From: Argopecten irradians
Taxonomy: Eukaryota; Mollusca; Bivalvia; Pectinida; Pectinidae
Direction of reading: 5' to 3'
NCBI RefSeq assembly: GCF_041381155.1
Contig: NC_091134.1
Location: 70,949,469 to 71,013,468, forward strand
Length of the DNA stretch: 64,000 bases
The stretch's first letter is position 1; each line of letters opens with the position of its first letter. The notes below the pieces were generated by a model that was not told the origin of the DNA, ran no database searches, and saw nothing but the letters and a program-made list of their open reading frames with translations. A program made the translations under genes and the position numbers. Positions 1 through 11,460 of the stretch are shown piece after piece.

Positions 1-1557
1 TTTGAAGACACTTTAGAGTTAAAAGAACATATCAAAACTCATATAAGCATGGAAAAAACAGGTACTGTTCAAGAAAAGGAAGAGACCCTGGCCAATAGTA
101 ACAGAGAATTGGGTAACCAAGAAACAGCAGATCAACCTGCAGTTCATAGTGAAACAAACGCCAAAAACTGTGCAAGTAAATGGAGCTACAGTGAACACAC
201 CAAAGATAGTGCTGATACAGAGAGGGATAACAACAAAGGGGAGATAACTAATACCTCTAGTGAGGTTGGACTAGGTTTACAAGATGTCTGGACACATGCA
301 GATCATCCATGTGTCATGAATGGCCATGATCACAGTAGTGACCAGGAACTTCTGACACAGGATTACACATGTCATCAGAATTCACAGGAAGAAAACAAAC
401 CATTATATGAACAAGGATTAAATTTCCAAAATGATGAAGAAAATCAGGACTTAACAAAAGATTTAAGGACTGAAAGTGATGATGAGGAGACAATGTACTA
501 TTGTAGTATCTGTGGTAAGGAGTTACCTTGTAGTACTCTACCAGAGGGAACGCAGTCATTGAAATGTGATGTTTGTAATATGGCATTTATTGACAACTGG
601 AATTTATCAGAGCAAGAAAGAACACATACATTAGAAGACACACTCGAATCAGAGGAAAGTTTTATATCTCGTGCCAAACAGATGAAAATGCATGGTTCGT
701 ATCAATGTAATGTTTGTGGTTCAATATTTTCACAAAAAGGCAATCTGGTAGCCCATAGTAGAATGCACACAGATGAGAAACCATTCAAGTGTGACATCTG
801 TGGTAGGGAGTACGCCTATAATAGTTCCTTACGAAAGCATAAACAGAACCATATAGGAGTGAAACCGTACAAGTGTGACATCTGTGGGAAAGAATTCTCT
901 CAGAACAGTCACCTGAAGATACACATAAAAACACATTCAGGAATTAAACCCTATCGATGTGAAATTTGTGGCAGTCTGTTCACACAGAAAGGAAACTTGA
1001 TAACACACGAAAGAATGCACACTGGTATTAAACCTTACATGTGTAATGTATGTGGAAAGTCCTGCTCGCGAAGTAATGATCTGGCCAAACATATGAGAAC
1101 ACATACAGGAGAGAAACCCTACACTTGTGACATTTGTGGTAATTCCTTTACTCAAAAAAGTTCCTTATCGTCACATGTGAAAGCACACAAAGGAATAAAA
1201 GCATTTAAATGTGATGTTTGTGGGAAGGATTTTGTGAGAAGCAGCGACTTGTTATCCCACAGCAGAACCCATTCTGGTCATAGGCCATTTAAATGTGAGA
1301 CGTGTGATAAGGAGTTTGCCCAGAGTAGTGCTCTATCTATTCACAAGAGAACACACTTGGGTCAGAAACCATATAAGTGTGATGTCTGTGGAAAGGGGTT
1401 TTCCCAGAGCGGACACCTGTCAACACATGCCAGAACACATACTCAATCAAAACCATATATATGTGGAATGTGTGGTAGAGATTTTTCACGGAAATTTCAC
1501 TTGATAAAACATGTCAAAACACATGCATTGGATGTACATGTAGAATCAATAGAATGA
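1..1557 (+). CDS. C2H2 zinc-finger protein, 5'-partial
   Basis: Likely sequence-specific DNA-binding nuclear protein. The reading frame is open from base 1; codons 1-48 read FEDTLELKEHIKTHIS, whose LKEHIKTH is the tail of another zinc finger. The Met codon at base 49 is therefore probably internal and the gene starts left of the window. Counting from that Met, residues 1-150 are acidic and Ser/Thr/Asn-rich with no fold I recognise. A degenerate finger pair lies at about 150-195 (CSICGK, then CDVCNMAF, where the first zinc His is replaced by Gln). Ten contiguous C-x2-C-x12-H-x3-H fingers follow at about 217-495, with linkers close to TGEKP but often altered (IGVKP, SGIKP, LGQKP). Finger 5 (YMCNVCGKSC) has Cys in place of the usual core Phe. 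The stop is TGA at 1555-1557. No KRAB, BTB or SCAN domain is visible in the part present. The family is certain; its targets cannot be inferred. Confidence 0.9.
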   Translation, partial: FEDTLELKEHIKTHISMEKTGTVQEKEETLANSNRELGNQETADQPAVHSETNAKNCASKWSYSEHTKDSADTERDNNKGEITNTSSEVGLGLQDVWTHADHPCVMNGHDHSSDQELLTQDYTCHQNSQEENKPLYEQGLNFQNDEENQDLTKDLRTESDDEETMYYCSICGKELPCSTLPEGTQSLKCDVCNMAFIDNWNLSEQERTHTLEDTLESEESFISRAKQMKMHGSYQCNVCGSIFSQKGNLVAHSRMHTDEKPFKCDICGREYAYNSSLRKHKQNHIGVKPYKCDICGKEFSQNSHLKIHIKTHSGIKPYRCEICGSLFTQKGNLITHERMHTGIKPYMCNVCGKSCSRSNDLAKHMRTHTGEKPYTCDICGNSFTQKSSLSSHVKAHKGIKAFKCDVCGKDFVRSSDLLSHSRTHSGHRPFKCETCDKEFAQSSALSIHKRTHLGQKPYKCDVCGKGFSQSGHLSTHARTHTQSKPYICGMCGRDFSRKFHLIKHVKTHALDVHVESIE

Positions 1558-3000
1558 TGTAAAGGGACCTCTGTGCAGGAACAGTCATAAGATTGAATAA
1601 CCAAGTTTGACTATATATACTATAATTTGAGTTTGACTTTATTTTATTTCCAACACCATATTAGTAACCAGCTGTGTTCTGTCAATGTCAGGGACGATAA
1701 CTAGTATTCCGAATTTGCATATTACAGAGTTATATATATCTGCACTTGCGGGTAAGTACTGATTGTGCGTCAAGTGTTTCAGAGAAAACAACGTGAATTG
1801 CGCTCACAAAATAATGATGTAACAATCGATACCTACTGGCAAGGGAGCTAACTCTTTAATATGCAAAGACGGAATAGACCTCTGCACATTGTAGCTTTCT
1901 TTCAAAAAATGATTTTGTAATCATTTTTGGAAGATGGTCCGCAGTCCTTATAATCAAATATCTGTTTGTTATCAATTCACAATTATTTTTTGTGGGTCCT
2001 TAAGGTTTTTTTATCTGCATTACCAAAGTCTAAAGGCAATGAGCCCAAGTGTTAAAATTTGCCATTTTCTGAAATTATATGGATTCTTTTACAATGAACT
2101 CGGGAGGTGCACATTATTTAATCATAGCATCATGCATATCCATGATGCTCTTATAATTTGAAAGACTCTACTTGGTATATTCCCATAACCAGTCCCTGGA
2201 TGTAGTATATCTCTGTCAATAGTGGATACAAACAACATAGTGCTCATTTTCATCCAAACTGAAAGCATAACTGTTAATTAAATGGTACCTTGATGTACAC
2301 CAGACTATAGAAAGGTTGTAATATTTAACCTAAAATTTGTAGTACAGGTAGGGCATTAGAATTGTATCTGCTGTCCCTTTTACATGATTGTAAAAGGTGA
2401 CCCTTTGTGCTATTATCCTTTCTATATTTCCCAATGTCTCTCAACCACCTCACATTTTGTCATGAGTGGAGTACTTGCCCTTGTCATATAGGCTCTGAGT
2501 TATGTCCTCTGGCAGAAACACACCATAGTCTATACAAAAATAAAAAAAATGGTAGTTTCTGTTCCTGCAGAAAAAGTTGAGCTTTGTGTGGAGCAAGTCA
2601 GAAGTTTGCTTTTACCAGCATCAGTATAATGTGGCCAGGTGGCATGGGGTGTGCTTCTTTCTGGCAGCATGCCTCACTTACAGAGCACTATAAAAAAGGA
2701 CTATTCAAAGAGTTGCTCCCACATTTCACATATTTGTATGGTGGCATGTAGAAAACTTAGTTGGATGATCATAAAAGTAATGTTAAAACTATAAAAAAAA
2801 TGATTTAATTACTTCTATTCTTCGTTGGTAAGTACATTGTCATTGTACCTATAAATGTGTTATAAAGTCTGAAATTCAACAAACTAATTTGTGTTTTTGT
2901 TCTTCCTCTTCTTGGTGTAATTTTTTAAGTATTAAGGGTTCGAAAAAAAAAATCATTTAAAAATCTTCTTAATTTCAGGAAAGCTTACCAAGCATGTAGC
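1558..3000. other. Intergenic, a fragment of SINE-like DNA
   Basis: No gene seen. AT-rich. Around 2370-2410 the sequence ctgctgtcccttttacatg and the following aaaaggtgac resemble the block at 57205-57240, so this is probably a diverged fragment of the same interspersed repeat. Short reading frames here (for example at 1934-2161) have no recognisable motif. Confidence 0.5.
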
Positions 3001-3011
3001 ATGCTGAGATG

Positions 3012-3574
3012 TAGCCCGAGATACTCTGGCCCTGACACCAGACTTAGACACTATGACAGATAGTGTCTGGTTTAGGGCCAGAGCGCAGTAGTACTCGAAA
3101 ACCTGGAATAAGCCGACACCGTTTGGTATCGGGCCAGGTCATCTCCGATTCAGACTGACCACCGAGAAGCACCACTAACTTTAGTCTATTCAACAAATGA
3201 ATGTTATATCTACCCAAATATTGCAATCTGTCGAGATTTAGGTGATTTGCATACTACTAGAAAATGGCAACGACGACGAGGGAAATTTAAAGCTGCGAAA
3301 ACGAAACTACTGTGTTGACACAATAGAACGTGCATTCGTGATGAAATGGATGGCTATAAGAAGATAAATTATTCATTTGTTGAAAAGACCAAGGAAAGTG
3401 GCGATTCTCGGTGGTAATATTTTGTAAGTAGCCTGAATCGGAGATGACCTGGCCCGATACCAAACGGTGTCGGCTTATTCCAGGTTTTCGAGTACTACTG
3501 CGCTCTGGCCCTAAACCAGACACTATCTGTCATAGTGTCTAAGTCTGGTGTCAGGGCCAGAGTATCTCGGGCTA
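3012..3574. mobile_element. MITE with about 150-bp terminal inverted repeats and TA duplication
   Basis: The ends begin gcccgagatactctggccct on the left (from 3014) and are the exact inverse on the right (to 3572), flanked by TA on both sides (3012-3013 and 3573-3574). The inverted arms extend about 150 bp inward and are nearly identical, including the block around cggtgtcggcttattccagg. Each arm also contains a smaller palindrome, gacactatgacagatagtgtc-like. A TA target duplication and no coding capacity suit a Tc1/mariner-type non-autonomous element. The short reading frames at 3044-3226 and 3287-3523 are simply the two arms read through. The similarity of the arms suggests recent insertion or arm homogenisation. 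Confidence 0.85.
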
Positions 3575-3660
3575 TACGCTGCCTAGCTAGTAGGTAAGGA
3601 TTACAAAACTGACTCAACAATATGCATACAAAGGTGAACATAGAGTGTTCAATTATTTTT

Positions 3661-3781
3661 CTTTGCTCTACTAGCAGTAATGGGCACCAATTGTAGCTGG
3701 TCTAAAGACGATGAAATTACATGTATCTGTCTAGAGAAGCCCTTTGAGCTACAATATTGCAGCTACATACCCTACATCTCA
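3661..3781. repeat. Diverged dispersed repeat, copy 1
   Basis: The block containing agcagtaatgggcaccaa and gagctacaatattgcagcta matches, with divergence, the block at about 41415-41520 (agcagtaatatgcaccaa, aagctacaatatcgcagcta). Same orientation. The element type is unknown. Confidence 0.5.
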
Positions 3782-3826
3782 GCATGTGCTAGGCCTTAAA
3801 CTTAAGGTAAGATATTATATCTGTAT

Positions 3827-5214
3827 CACAGGGATCTGAGAATTAGTTACAGATTATATAATCATAGACCGGCCATCTGAGTGCCCTAAGACAATGTTTA
3901 GACATTTTAGAGGTCTAAATAAAAAAAAAAAACGATAAAAATCATACTCTACATGGTACTATATACGAGAATGCATCCTCGATACTCCAGGGGTTCCGAT
4001 CATTTACGATCTCTACACCTGTGGACTATCTCATCGTAAAACTGGAGGCAACAGAACAGGTATGTAGTATAACGATGCCTTGAAATGGAAATTTAATTTA
4101 AAGATTTACGTGAAAGTAAGCTATATATAATTTGATAATTTGATTGACCAATGTGAAAATGTCTTCAGGCAGTTGATTCAGGAACATCGTTTAAGAATTA
4201 AGCCCATATAGGAAGTTAGTTCATATCTAGGAAGTTGTTATTGAATCATTGCCTGACATAATTTTAGGGAATCGTGATCTTTACGCCATTCCTGCTTCCT
4301 GGTATCGAATATATAAGAGACTCGAGATATTCTTTTAACACACTCTACACTCCATAGACACTCCGGACACAACATACACTACAAACATGACACACTTCAC
4401 ACCAGGACACCTATGAAGAAACCAACACTAGGAAGCATGGTAATAATTTTGCACATGTATTTTAGTAGACGGAGAAGTTATGATTGTAATTCCCGTCAGG
4501 ATGTATAGGACTATATGGTCCTTTATCCACTGTACTAAGTATATATATGGAACCAAATAAAAACTATGCAACTGAAAGTCAACGCCTCCATCATCATTCA
4601 ACTACATCGACATGAACATCACGAGCCATGGGACAACAAGTTACATCAAGCATACTCCATAAACCATCAAACATGAAAATATTACAGGTAATTTAGTCCT
4701 TTAATGTACATCAAAAGAGCCGTATAACGGTACACTGTGGTTGACTATGTGGCTTTGAAGTTGGGAGTCGCTCTCTCTGTAGTCTTCAAAGGAAATCTTT
4801 GCTGGTCTGTGATTGGTCAAATATTTTCAGCTGAGCTGCCTTCAATTTCACTATGAGATAGTCCAGGGGTGTAGAGATCGTAAGTGATCGGAACCCCTGG
4901 AGTATAGAGGATGACGAGAATGATGACAAGCCCTTAGACTCCAAATTCTAACCCACCTTTAGCGGCTATAAAAACACATTTCTAGCACATCTTCATAAAA
5001 ACGGTAACTACCGTCGAAAAGAGCGATAATTTTCCTTTCAAAATCATCCTACACATCTGTACAAACTTCCGTCATTAAGACAGCATATAGACTAGCGTAT
5101 GGTTTTTATCGTTTTTCAATCTAGACCTCTAAAACGTCTATTTTAAAAATGGTCTTAGGGCACTCTGGTGGGTCCATGATTATATTAACTGTTACTAATT
5201 CTCAGATCCCTGTG
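3827..5214. mobile_element. Inverted-repeat element (about 120-bp arms) hosting a second nested element
   Basis: The left end cacagggatctgagaattag (3827) is matched in inverse at the right end (to 5214). The arms extend about 120 bp and include the block tttagaggtcta followed by an A-rich run and cgataaaaa. I saw no clear target duplication. A single extra copy of the terminus, cagggatctgagaaatagtt, lies at 5703-5735. The interior has no coding sequence. It is best read as a non-autonomous DNA element. Confidence 0.7.
3971..4914. mobile_element. Second inverted-repeat element nested in the 3827-5214 element
   Basis: The arms of about 62 bp start atactccaggggttccgatc near 3982 and close with the inverse at about 4850-4914. 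Both contain the block gatctctacacc and ggactatctcat. The unit sits just inside the left arm of the outer element, so it inserted later or is an inner arm pair of one complex element. The interior carries a TATA-like tatataagagac near 4311 and an aataaaaac at about 4556, but no open frame. Confidence 0.65.
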
Positions 5215-6333
5215 GTCTCTATGACCCTTAAATATTAACAAGAAGTCGTTGAAAGATGACCTTTTTGACCTATTTGACATTGAATGATGGTCAAGGCATT
5301 TGAACAATTATATTAATTCCAGTCCTAGGTGGTCATCATGGTTTGATGCAGTACACTACATTTTTTGTCGATTTTAAATTCTATACTTTCCGGAGTTCAC
5401 GTTTTAAACCACCACGTTGATTACATTTAGAATCAAACTTCCGGCTCCAGTTTTAGTAGCTATCTACAGACTAATCTAATCTTATGAAAACTGACACCCA
5501 TCACCATATTGATTGAATGGTAGGTCTTCATTGCGTAATTTATTTTTCAATTTTGTGGTTATTTAATTTCATAATTAAAGTTGTTGCTTTTTGCTAGTTC
5601 CAACGTGCCAAAGTCGCTAGAGTATTAATGAAATTCGTGTTATCTCCCTTTTATTAGATTTTTTTCATGATTGCGGACCACGGATTGCGATGATATGGTT
5701 TACAGGGATCTGAGAAATAGTTACAGTTTATTTAAGTATTGAAAGTCTTTCAGTTGGCATTCATAGCCAATATGAATGCAGTTGGCATTCATAGCCAAAA
5801 TGAATGCCAAGTGGACAGAGGCAAATTCAATGAAGCAGCGTTTCATGTACTGGAACAGCTAGAAATTAAGAGGTCTGAGGCAAAGTCTTACATGTAGCGC
5901 GCTTCATTGATTTGTCTCTATCTAAAAAGTCTAAAATATTTGTTTTAAAAATAAAGAAAAATTAAAAAAAAATCTAAACCCAGTTCTAATAGAAATTAGA
6001 TCAGTCGGTTTTACTGTGATATTCCAGAAAAGCCCATGGCGGTGAAATGCGTGTGAAATGTTCAAACTCGCTCGCTGTCCGCCATTACACATTGTGGTTG
6101 AACATGAACCCTGTTCATTGCTCGTAAAGTAATGCAACTTTTGTCTAGAACTGCTCAAAGCGCTCTGACAGTAGTGTGTTTACTTTAGGTGAATTGTCTT
6201 GCCTAAAAAAATCATTTTTCACCTCCTCAGTGGTTATGTAGTTCATTTGTTTAACGTGCGTGACTTTGGCTCGAATATGCGTACAGCGAACCAGAAACCT
6301 ATATACATATGTTTCTGAGTGTACATATTGTAC
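5215..6333. other. Intergenic with an isolated terminus copy and a short duplication
   Basis: No gene seen. It holds the solo terminus of the 3827-5214 element at 5703-5735 and a 30-bp imperfect duplication, ttggcattcatagccaa, at about 5755-5806. Both units of that duplication end in gaatgc, so each can fold on itself. Confidence 0.5.
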
Positions 6334-6435
6334 TAGTCCGCTAAACCTGCCTATATTACTGACTTTTTTGCCATTGGGCAAAAAAAAAAAAAAAAATTAA
6401 AAAAGACTAATAATATATGCAGGTTTAGCGGACTA
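6334..6435. mobile_element. Short palindromic MITE, copy 1
   Basis: The ends tagtccgctaaacctgcc and ggcaggtttagcggacta-like are inverse of each other around an A-rich centre, with TA at each border. A second, partly eroded copy lies at 10216-10294. Non-coding. Confidence 0.75.
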
Positions 6436-6857
6436 ATATTGTACCTGCTTAATCGTATTGATCAACGATTTGTAATTACAACGGTATCAATTAAAATGCT
6501 AATCAATGACGTGGAATTTGTCAATATTTTATGTTATATGTTTCATAAGAAACGTAGAACGATACATTTATGCCATATTTTGCTTCTTGGTTATGTAAAA
6601 GAATTAGCCTGAGTGAACTGTCCCTTTAATAGGCCTAGTGTTGATAAATGGTTGTAATTTGGTTTGGAGAGGGCTTCATAATAAGTTTGATAAATTACCC
6701 AATAATTTTGCATCATGAATATAGAAACAAAAAAATGCCTATTTGATGTCGAATCAACCAAAAACCGTGATCTTCATTCGTCAATAAATAAGTAGCATTC
6801 AGTCGAGATACTGTATTATTTTAGACATTCGTAATATATTCTTATTCATTTTTTCAG
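6436..6857. other. Intergenic or intron upstream of the second zinc-finger gene
   Basis: AT-rich, no coding signal. It ends with a pyrimidine-rich tract and cag at 6841-6857, which reads as a 3' splice site, so the right part may be an intron. Confidence 0.4.
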
Positions 6858-7913
6858 TTGCACACGAGCTACATATGTATCCAAACACCTAATAAAGAAC
6901 GCCCAAGTAACAAAATAATGATGTCACAGCCACACGAAGAAAAACATAAAACTACCAAACAGTTTACGTGTGACATATGTGGAAGAAGTTTCCCCCGAAA
7001 CTGTAGTCTTTCAGAACATATCCGGACACATACAGGGGAGAAACCTTTTGAGTGCGAGATATGCAATAAAGCGTTTCACGGGAGTCGTGGCCTGTTGACA
7101 CACATCAGAACACATACCGGGGAAAAACCATTTAAGTGTGACATTTGTGGTAAGTTGTTTTCCCATCGCAGCAACCTATGGACACATGTCAAAAACCATA
7201 CTGGAGAGAAAGACTGCGAGTGCCATGTATGTGGGAAGATGTTTTATCATAACAGCAACCTGTCGAAACACATGAGGATACATACAGGTGAGAAACCGTA
7301 CAAGTGTGATATCTGTGGCAAGGACTTCAGTCAGAACAACAACTTGTCAACCCATCTCAAAACACATACTACCAGGGAGAAACTGTTTAAGTGTGAAGTC
7401 TGTGGGAGGCGATTTTATCTGAGTATTCACTTAGAAGCACACAACAGGAAGCATACAGGAGAGAAACCGTTTCACTGTGAAAAATGTGGTAAAGAGTTTG
7501 CGCAATATGGTCATTTGTCAACGCATGCGCTAGTACATACAGGAGAGAAATTATTTGATTGCGAAATCTGCGGAAAAAAATTTGACCGCAACTGCAGTCT
7601 CACGAGACATATTAGGACACACACAAGAGAGAAGCCTTTCAAATGTAATTTTTGTGGCAAAGGTTTTTCGCAGAGCACTCACATGTGGGCACACATTCGA
7701 CTTCATACTGGTGTAAAACTGTACACGTGTGATATATGTAAGAAGGAATTTACACAGAGTTGTAGCTTGTCGGCACATGTTACAACACATACCGGCGAGA
7801 AGCCGTTTATGTGTGAAGTTTGTGGTAAACGGTTTTCTCACAGGAGTAACATGGCAAGACATGTCGTCATTCATGACAAGAAAGAACATGCGATGAATGA
7901 TTTTAAGGAATAA
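6858..7913 (+). CDS. C2H2 zinc-finger protein, eleven fingers
   Basis: Probable nuclear DNA-binding regulator made almost entirely of fingers. The frame opens at 6858 directly behind attcattttttcag, a good 3' splice site, so this is probably the last coding exon and the first codon (TTG) is not a start. If unspliced, the first usable Met is ATG at 6918. From 6858, residues 1-35 are a short basic leader. Eleven C-x2-C-x12-H-x3-H fingers then run to about residue 340, most joined by TGEKP/TGEKPF linkers. The joint between fingers 5 and 6 reads TTREKLF and is one residue longer than normal; finger 10 follows a TGVKLY linker. A short tail (DKKEHAMNDFKE) precedes TAA. No effector domain is visible in this exon; one could lie in an upstream exon. 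Family certain, exon boundary likely. Confidence 0.9.
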   Translation: MHTSYICIQTPNKERPSNKIMMSQPHEEKHKTTKQFTCDICGRSFPRNCSLSEHIRTHTGEKPFECEICNKAFHGSRGLLTHIRTHTGEKPFKCDICGKLFSHRSNLWTHVKNHTGEKDCECHVCGKMFYHNSNLSKHMRIHTGEKPYKCDICGKDFSQNNNLSTHLKTHTTREKLFKCEVCGRRFYLSIHLEAHNRKHTGEKPFHCEKCGKEFAQYGHLSTHALVHTGEKLFDCEICGKKFDRNCSLTRHIRTHTREKPFKCNFCGKGFSQSTHMWAHIRLHTGVKLYTCDICKKEFTQSCSLSAHVTTHTGEKPFMCEVCGKRFSHRSNMARHVVIHDKKEHAMNDFKE

Positions 7914-8034
7914 AATTATGTTTGTATATGGTCTATTCACAAATCAGTGTCGTCAAATACGGTATGCATAAAATAACAACATTTAGTGAAATCCATATGT
8001 GATCATCTTACTACAGATAAGTGGTATTACACGA

Positions 8035-8850
8035 GAACAAGAGGTCCATTGGCCTTAATGGTCATCTGACGATTGGCACAATACAACACCTCGATAATAT
8101 AGTTGTGGCAAAGAATATAGTTGTGGCAAACAATTAAGGCAATACAGAAGAACTCTTTTATTAGAAGAAGTTCAGGTTCTGACATATTTGATGAACTAGA
8201 CCATGAATGAAGGTCCCTTGGTCCCCGTAATGCTACAGATCCAATATCCAGTCTCTAGGACTCTTAGTTATTTACAAGAAGTCGTTTTAAGATTTTAGTC
8301 AATTTGACCACTGTGACCTTGAATGAACGTGAAGGTCATTCACTTGAACAAACTTTGAAGCCATTCATTCCAGCATGTCACCAGTTCAACATCAGGTCTC
8401 TAGGCCTCTTAGTTATTCAAAAGAAGTTGTTTAAAGATTTTAGCCTTTTTGACCCCTGTGATCTTGAATGAAGGCTACATGCTCAATATCAGTACCCTGG
8501 GCCTTTTGGTTCTTGAGAAGAAGTTGTTAAAAGATTTTAGCCATTTTGACCCCTGTGACCTTGAATTAAGGCCAAGATCATTCATCCCAGCATGCTACAT
8601 GCCCAATATCAGTACCCTGGGCCTTTTGGTTCTTGAGAAGAAGACGTTTGAAGATTTTAGCCATTTTGACCCCTGTGACCTTGAATTAAGGCCAAGATCA
8701 TTCATTTGAATAAACTTGGTAGCCCTTCATCCCAGCATGCTACAGGCCAAATATCAGTGCCTTGAGCCTTTCGGTTATTGAGAAGAAGTTGACGGACGAT
8801 GCATGATAACAATAGGTCATCCTGACCCTTCGGTTCAGATGAACTAAAAA
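8035..8850 (+). repeat. Bivalve-type interspersed repeat with internal tandem subunits, copy A
   Basis: It begins aacaagaggtccattggcct and continues with aatggtcatctgacgattgg, the head also seen at 38690 and 49668. The body is a run of about 120-145-bp subunits, each with agaagttgtttaaagatttt, ttgacccctgtgaccttgaa and catcccagcatgctaca. It ends near 8850 with gacggacgatgcatgataac and a short A-run. No protein is encoded; the 86-residue frame at 8449-8709 is two subunits read through. Confidence 0.75.
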
Positions 8851-9000
8851 AACCACTTTGTCGTAACATAATCGTAAGATGATCTTTATCGTGACACCGG
8901 AAACTTGTCTTATTTTATATCACTTTGATTATTGAGATTGTGATACAGATTATGTATCATTTTTACTGCGATATGGTTAATGATAGGGTTACTGTTCGAT

Positions 9001-9111
9001 CTATCTGTCATAATGTCTAAATCTGGTGTCAGGGCCAGAGTATCTCGGACTACAACAGACATCTATCTGTCATAATATCTAAGTCTGGTGTCAGGGCCAG
9101 AGTATCTCGGC
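9001..9111. repeat. Two tandem copies of the 3012-3574 MITE terminus
   Basis: Bases 9001-9049 and 9063-9111 both carry ctatctgtcataat.tctaa followed by tctggtgtcagggccagagt and atctcgg, matching the right end of the MITE at 3012-3574. They are in direct orientation and about 13 bp apart, with no matching left ends. Confidence 0.75.
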
Positions 9112-10215
9112 CTATAGTGTATACTGAACTTCACACACTACCTAATTATGATCATCTTATAAAAAGGGCGCAGAGGGCACGAAGTCCGAAGCCACTGTTT
9201 TACCCACTGTAAAAAATCCCATTAGCGTGATGCGATGCTTTGAAGTCATTGCATTATATAATCAAGCGGTTCAAACGTTTTAATGATCCGACGAACATAC
9301 TAATCTTCATCCGATCAGTGCTATTTGCTTTTTGTATCCTGTCTCTGGTAGTAATAAAAACAGCACAAGCAAGAACTGGCCAAGATTTAATAACATCACA
9401 ACATACAACCTTACAATGAATAACAAACTACAATACCATCGTAGAGAGAAAAATCATTAAAATATAGAAGTACAAAAATTATATGTAAAATAGATCCCTT
9501 TGACTAGCCTATTGACAATGACTAAAATATTTGTAAAAAAGGAGATCATGAGACATATCATACACGTAACTGACATTTATAGATGTAAATATTGTATAAT
9601 AGCACCGCAAACCTATCTCTAGTAATTCTACTAATTGCAATAGGAGCAGAAAAACCAAGTAGCCAGAAATTTTAGTGGAGGGAGGGAGGGTTTAAAATTT
9701 TTTTGAGCAGTGTAGTTGAAAGATAAACAAAATGCTAGCCAGTTAGAGTTTTTACAGTGAAATTATGGTCGACATACACGACATGTTGTCAAGTATTCAA
9801 ATTGAACACGACTATTGCTGGTACCGCATCACTTTCGCGATATTCACGTTGCATATATACATGTAGCATATACACAGTTGAATTTTGTTTATCTTTCAAC
9901 TACACGTGTTTTGTTTTTTAAATAAAACCGGAAGCGAAGTTGATTGGCTGCCGTTTGCTCTACTAAATGTGTATACGGCGGCCATTACCAATGTGTGAAA
10001 CAGAAGGGTCTCGGAAGTTTTTTATTATGCAGAGTTGTTTAATTTCATAAATGGGATGTAACATGGGGGCAGTGGAGTACATAAGATCCCAATATATAGG
10101 TACGTGTATGTTTTCCCGGCATTGCATGGACGATATATTAGAAATATACCGCTGACGTAGCGTAGGCCAAATCTGGCCTACGATTTCACATTTTTAAGAG
10201 GTACCGCGAGCTGAC
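9112..10215. other. Intergenic with a small inverted repeat
   Basis: No gene seen. A 23-bp inverse pair, tgtagttgaaagataaacaa at 9711 and its complement ending at about 9905, brackets about 150 bp and may be a small foldback element. A G-rich tract (gtggagggagggagggt) lies at about 9675. Confidence 0.45.
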
Positions 10216-10294
10216 TATATATTAGGCAAAAAAAAAATAAATAAATAAAAAAGCCTAATAATATAGGCAGGTTTAGCGGACTAATAGCGGACTA
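10216..10294. mobile_element. Short palindromic MITE, copy 2
   Basis: The right half, gcaggtttagcggactaa, matches the element at 6334-6435. The left half is reduced to tatattaggc and an A-rich run. The last bases, tagcggacta, are repeated once, as if the end had been duplicated. Confidence 0.6.
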
Positions 10295-10547
10295 ACTCGT
10301 TCTCAACGGCAGAAATTTAATATTTGCAGACATATTGGATACAATAGAAACCACATGAACATACACCTTTAAAAATGAAGGTTTCCTTTATAACAATCCT
10401 CCTCAGACGTTTTAGTCATAGCTTCGTGCAAGCAGATCTAGGTAGCCTATAGTACGTGTTGCTTAACAAAAAACTATTTTGAAACAAATTCTTGTATCAT
10501 GTTGCATCTATTCCTCCTGTAATGTAGTGTTGGTAATCCCAAAAATT

Positions 10548-11460
10548 TCAGTCGGTCGCCATATGATAGATTCCTAATGTCTTTAACGATTTTAGTAGCC
10601 CTTCTTTGTGCGTTTCTGTTTTTTTTTGTAGAGCAGTCATTGTCAGAAATAGGTCTTTTTCTTCCTGTTCCTTTTCTTCCTTTTCAATTTCAACCGCCAT
10701 CTGATTTGATGTTGAAGTAGGTTTCTCTCTGGTTTGATTGCCCAATATGTTGCGTTTTACATTTTTCGGCGTTTAACTTCATTTGCCAATTTTCTGACCA
10801 GTTGTTTGGTTGGCGAATGTCGCATTGTGTTTTTGCTCTGTCCTCATTTAACTTGCTCTGTCCTATTAACTTCGCATTATCTGCAAAGAACTTTGCTACA
10901 TTTTGAAGTTGGTTTGGTAGGTCATTGATGAAACTGCTTCTATGTCATCTGTTTGGGTTTTTTTTTTTTTTTTGTCTTTTGTCAGAGTTTCCTTTAACTG
11001 ACTCGGGTAGGTTGAAAAGATCACGATGTTCATTTCCATTTTTCTCTGGTCATCAATTTCCGATAGCTGTTTTTATACTAGGAAGTGAAATTCGTTTTCG
11101 TTTTCTGAACCGCTTCTGTGACTTTGGTGGGAATTTCATTCTCTAGCTTATCCATTCTGGATTCTAGGCAATCTAATCTTTTCCCTGTAGTGTCCTTTAT
11201 TTCCTTCAGTGTTTTTCCATTGATGTGAAGGTGGGAAAGGTTTTGCTACATATATGACACGTCCACTTGAAATTGATTAACAATCCTTTATTTCCCAAGT
11301 CATATACTTCCTTAGGTATTTTGCTGCACGATAGGCAGAACCATTCTTCGCACACTTTACATTGCATGGCCTCAATTTCACATCCTTGGCAGCTAGAGTT
11401 GCTACTACTGCTGTTCCTAGACCCCTTTCTTTTTGTGCGAGGTGTGGAGGTTTTCATCAT
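10548..11460 (-). pseudogene. Decayed retroelement ORF1-like gene with PHD-like zinc motif
   Basis: Read on the minus strand from 11460, an 84-residue stretch opens with MMKTSTPRTKRKGSRNSSSS and then carries Cys pairs CQGC, CKVC, FCLSC and WTCHIC, spaced like a PHD-type zinc module with Cys at the usual His site. The original frame stops at about 11206, but a shifted frame continues with NGKTLKEIKDTTGKRLDC and ESRMDKLENEIPTKVTE, a heptad-like coiled coil. A Lys/Glu-rich segment (EIEKEEKEQEEKD) ends near 10548. A PHD-like module followed by a coiled coil is common in ORF1 proteins of invertebrate LINEs, which is why I favour that; a decayed host gene is possible. At least one frameshift is present. 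Confidence 0.45.
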
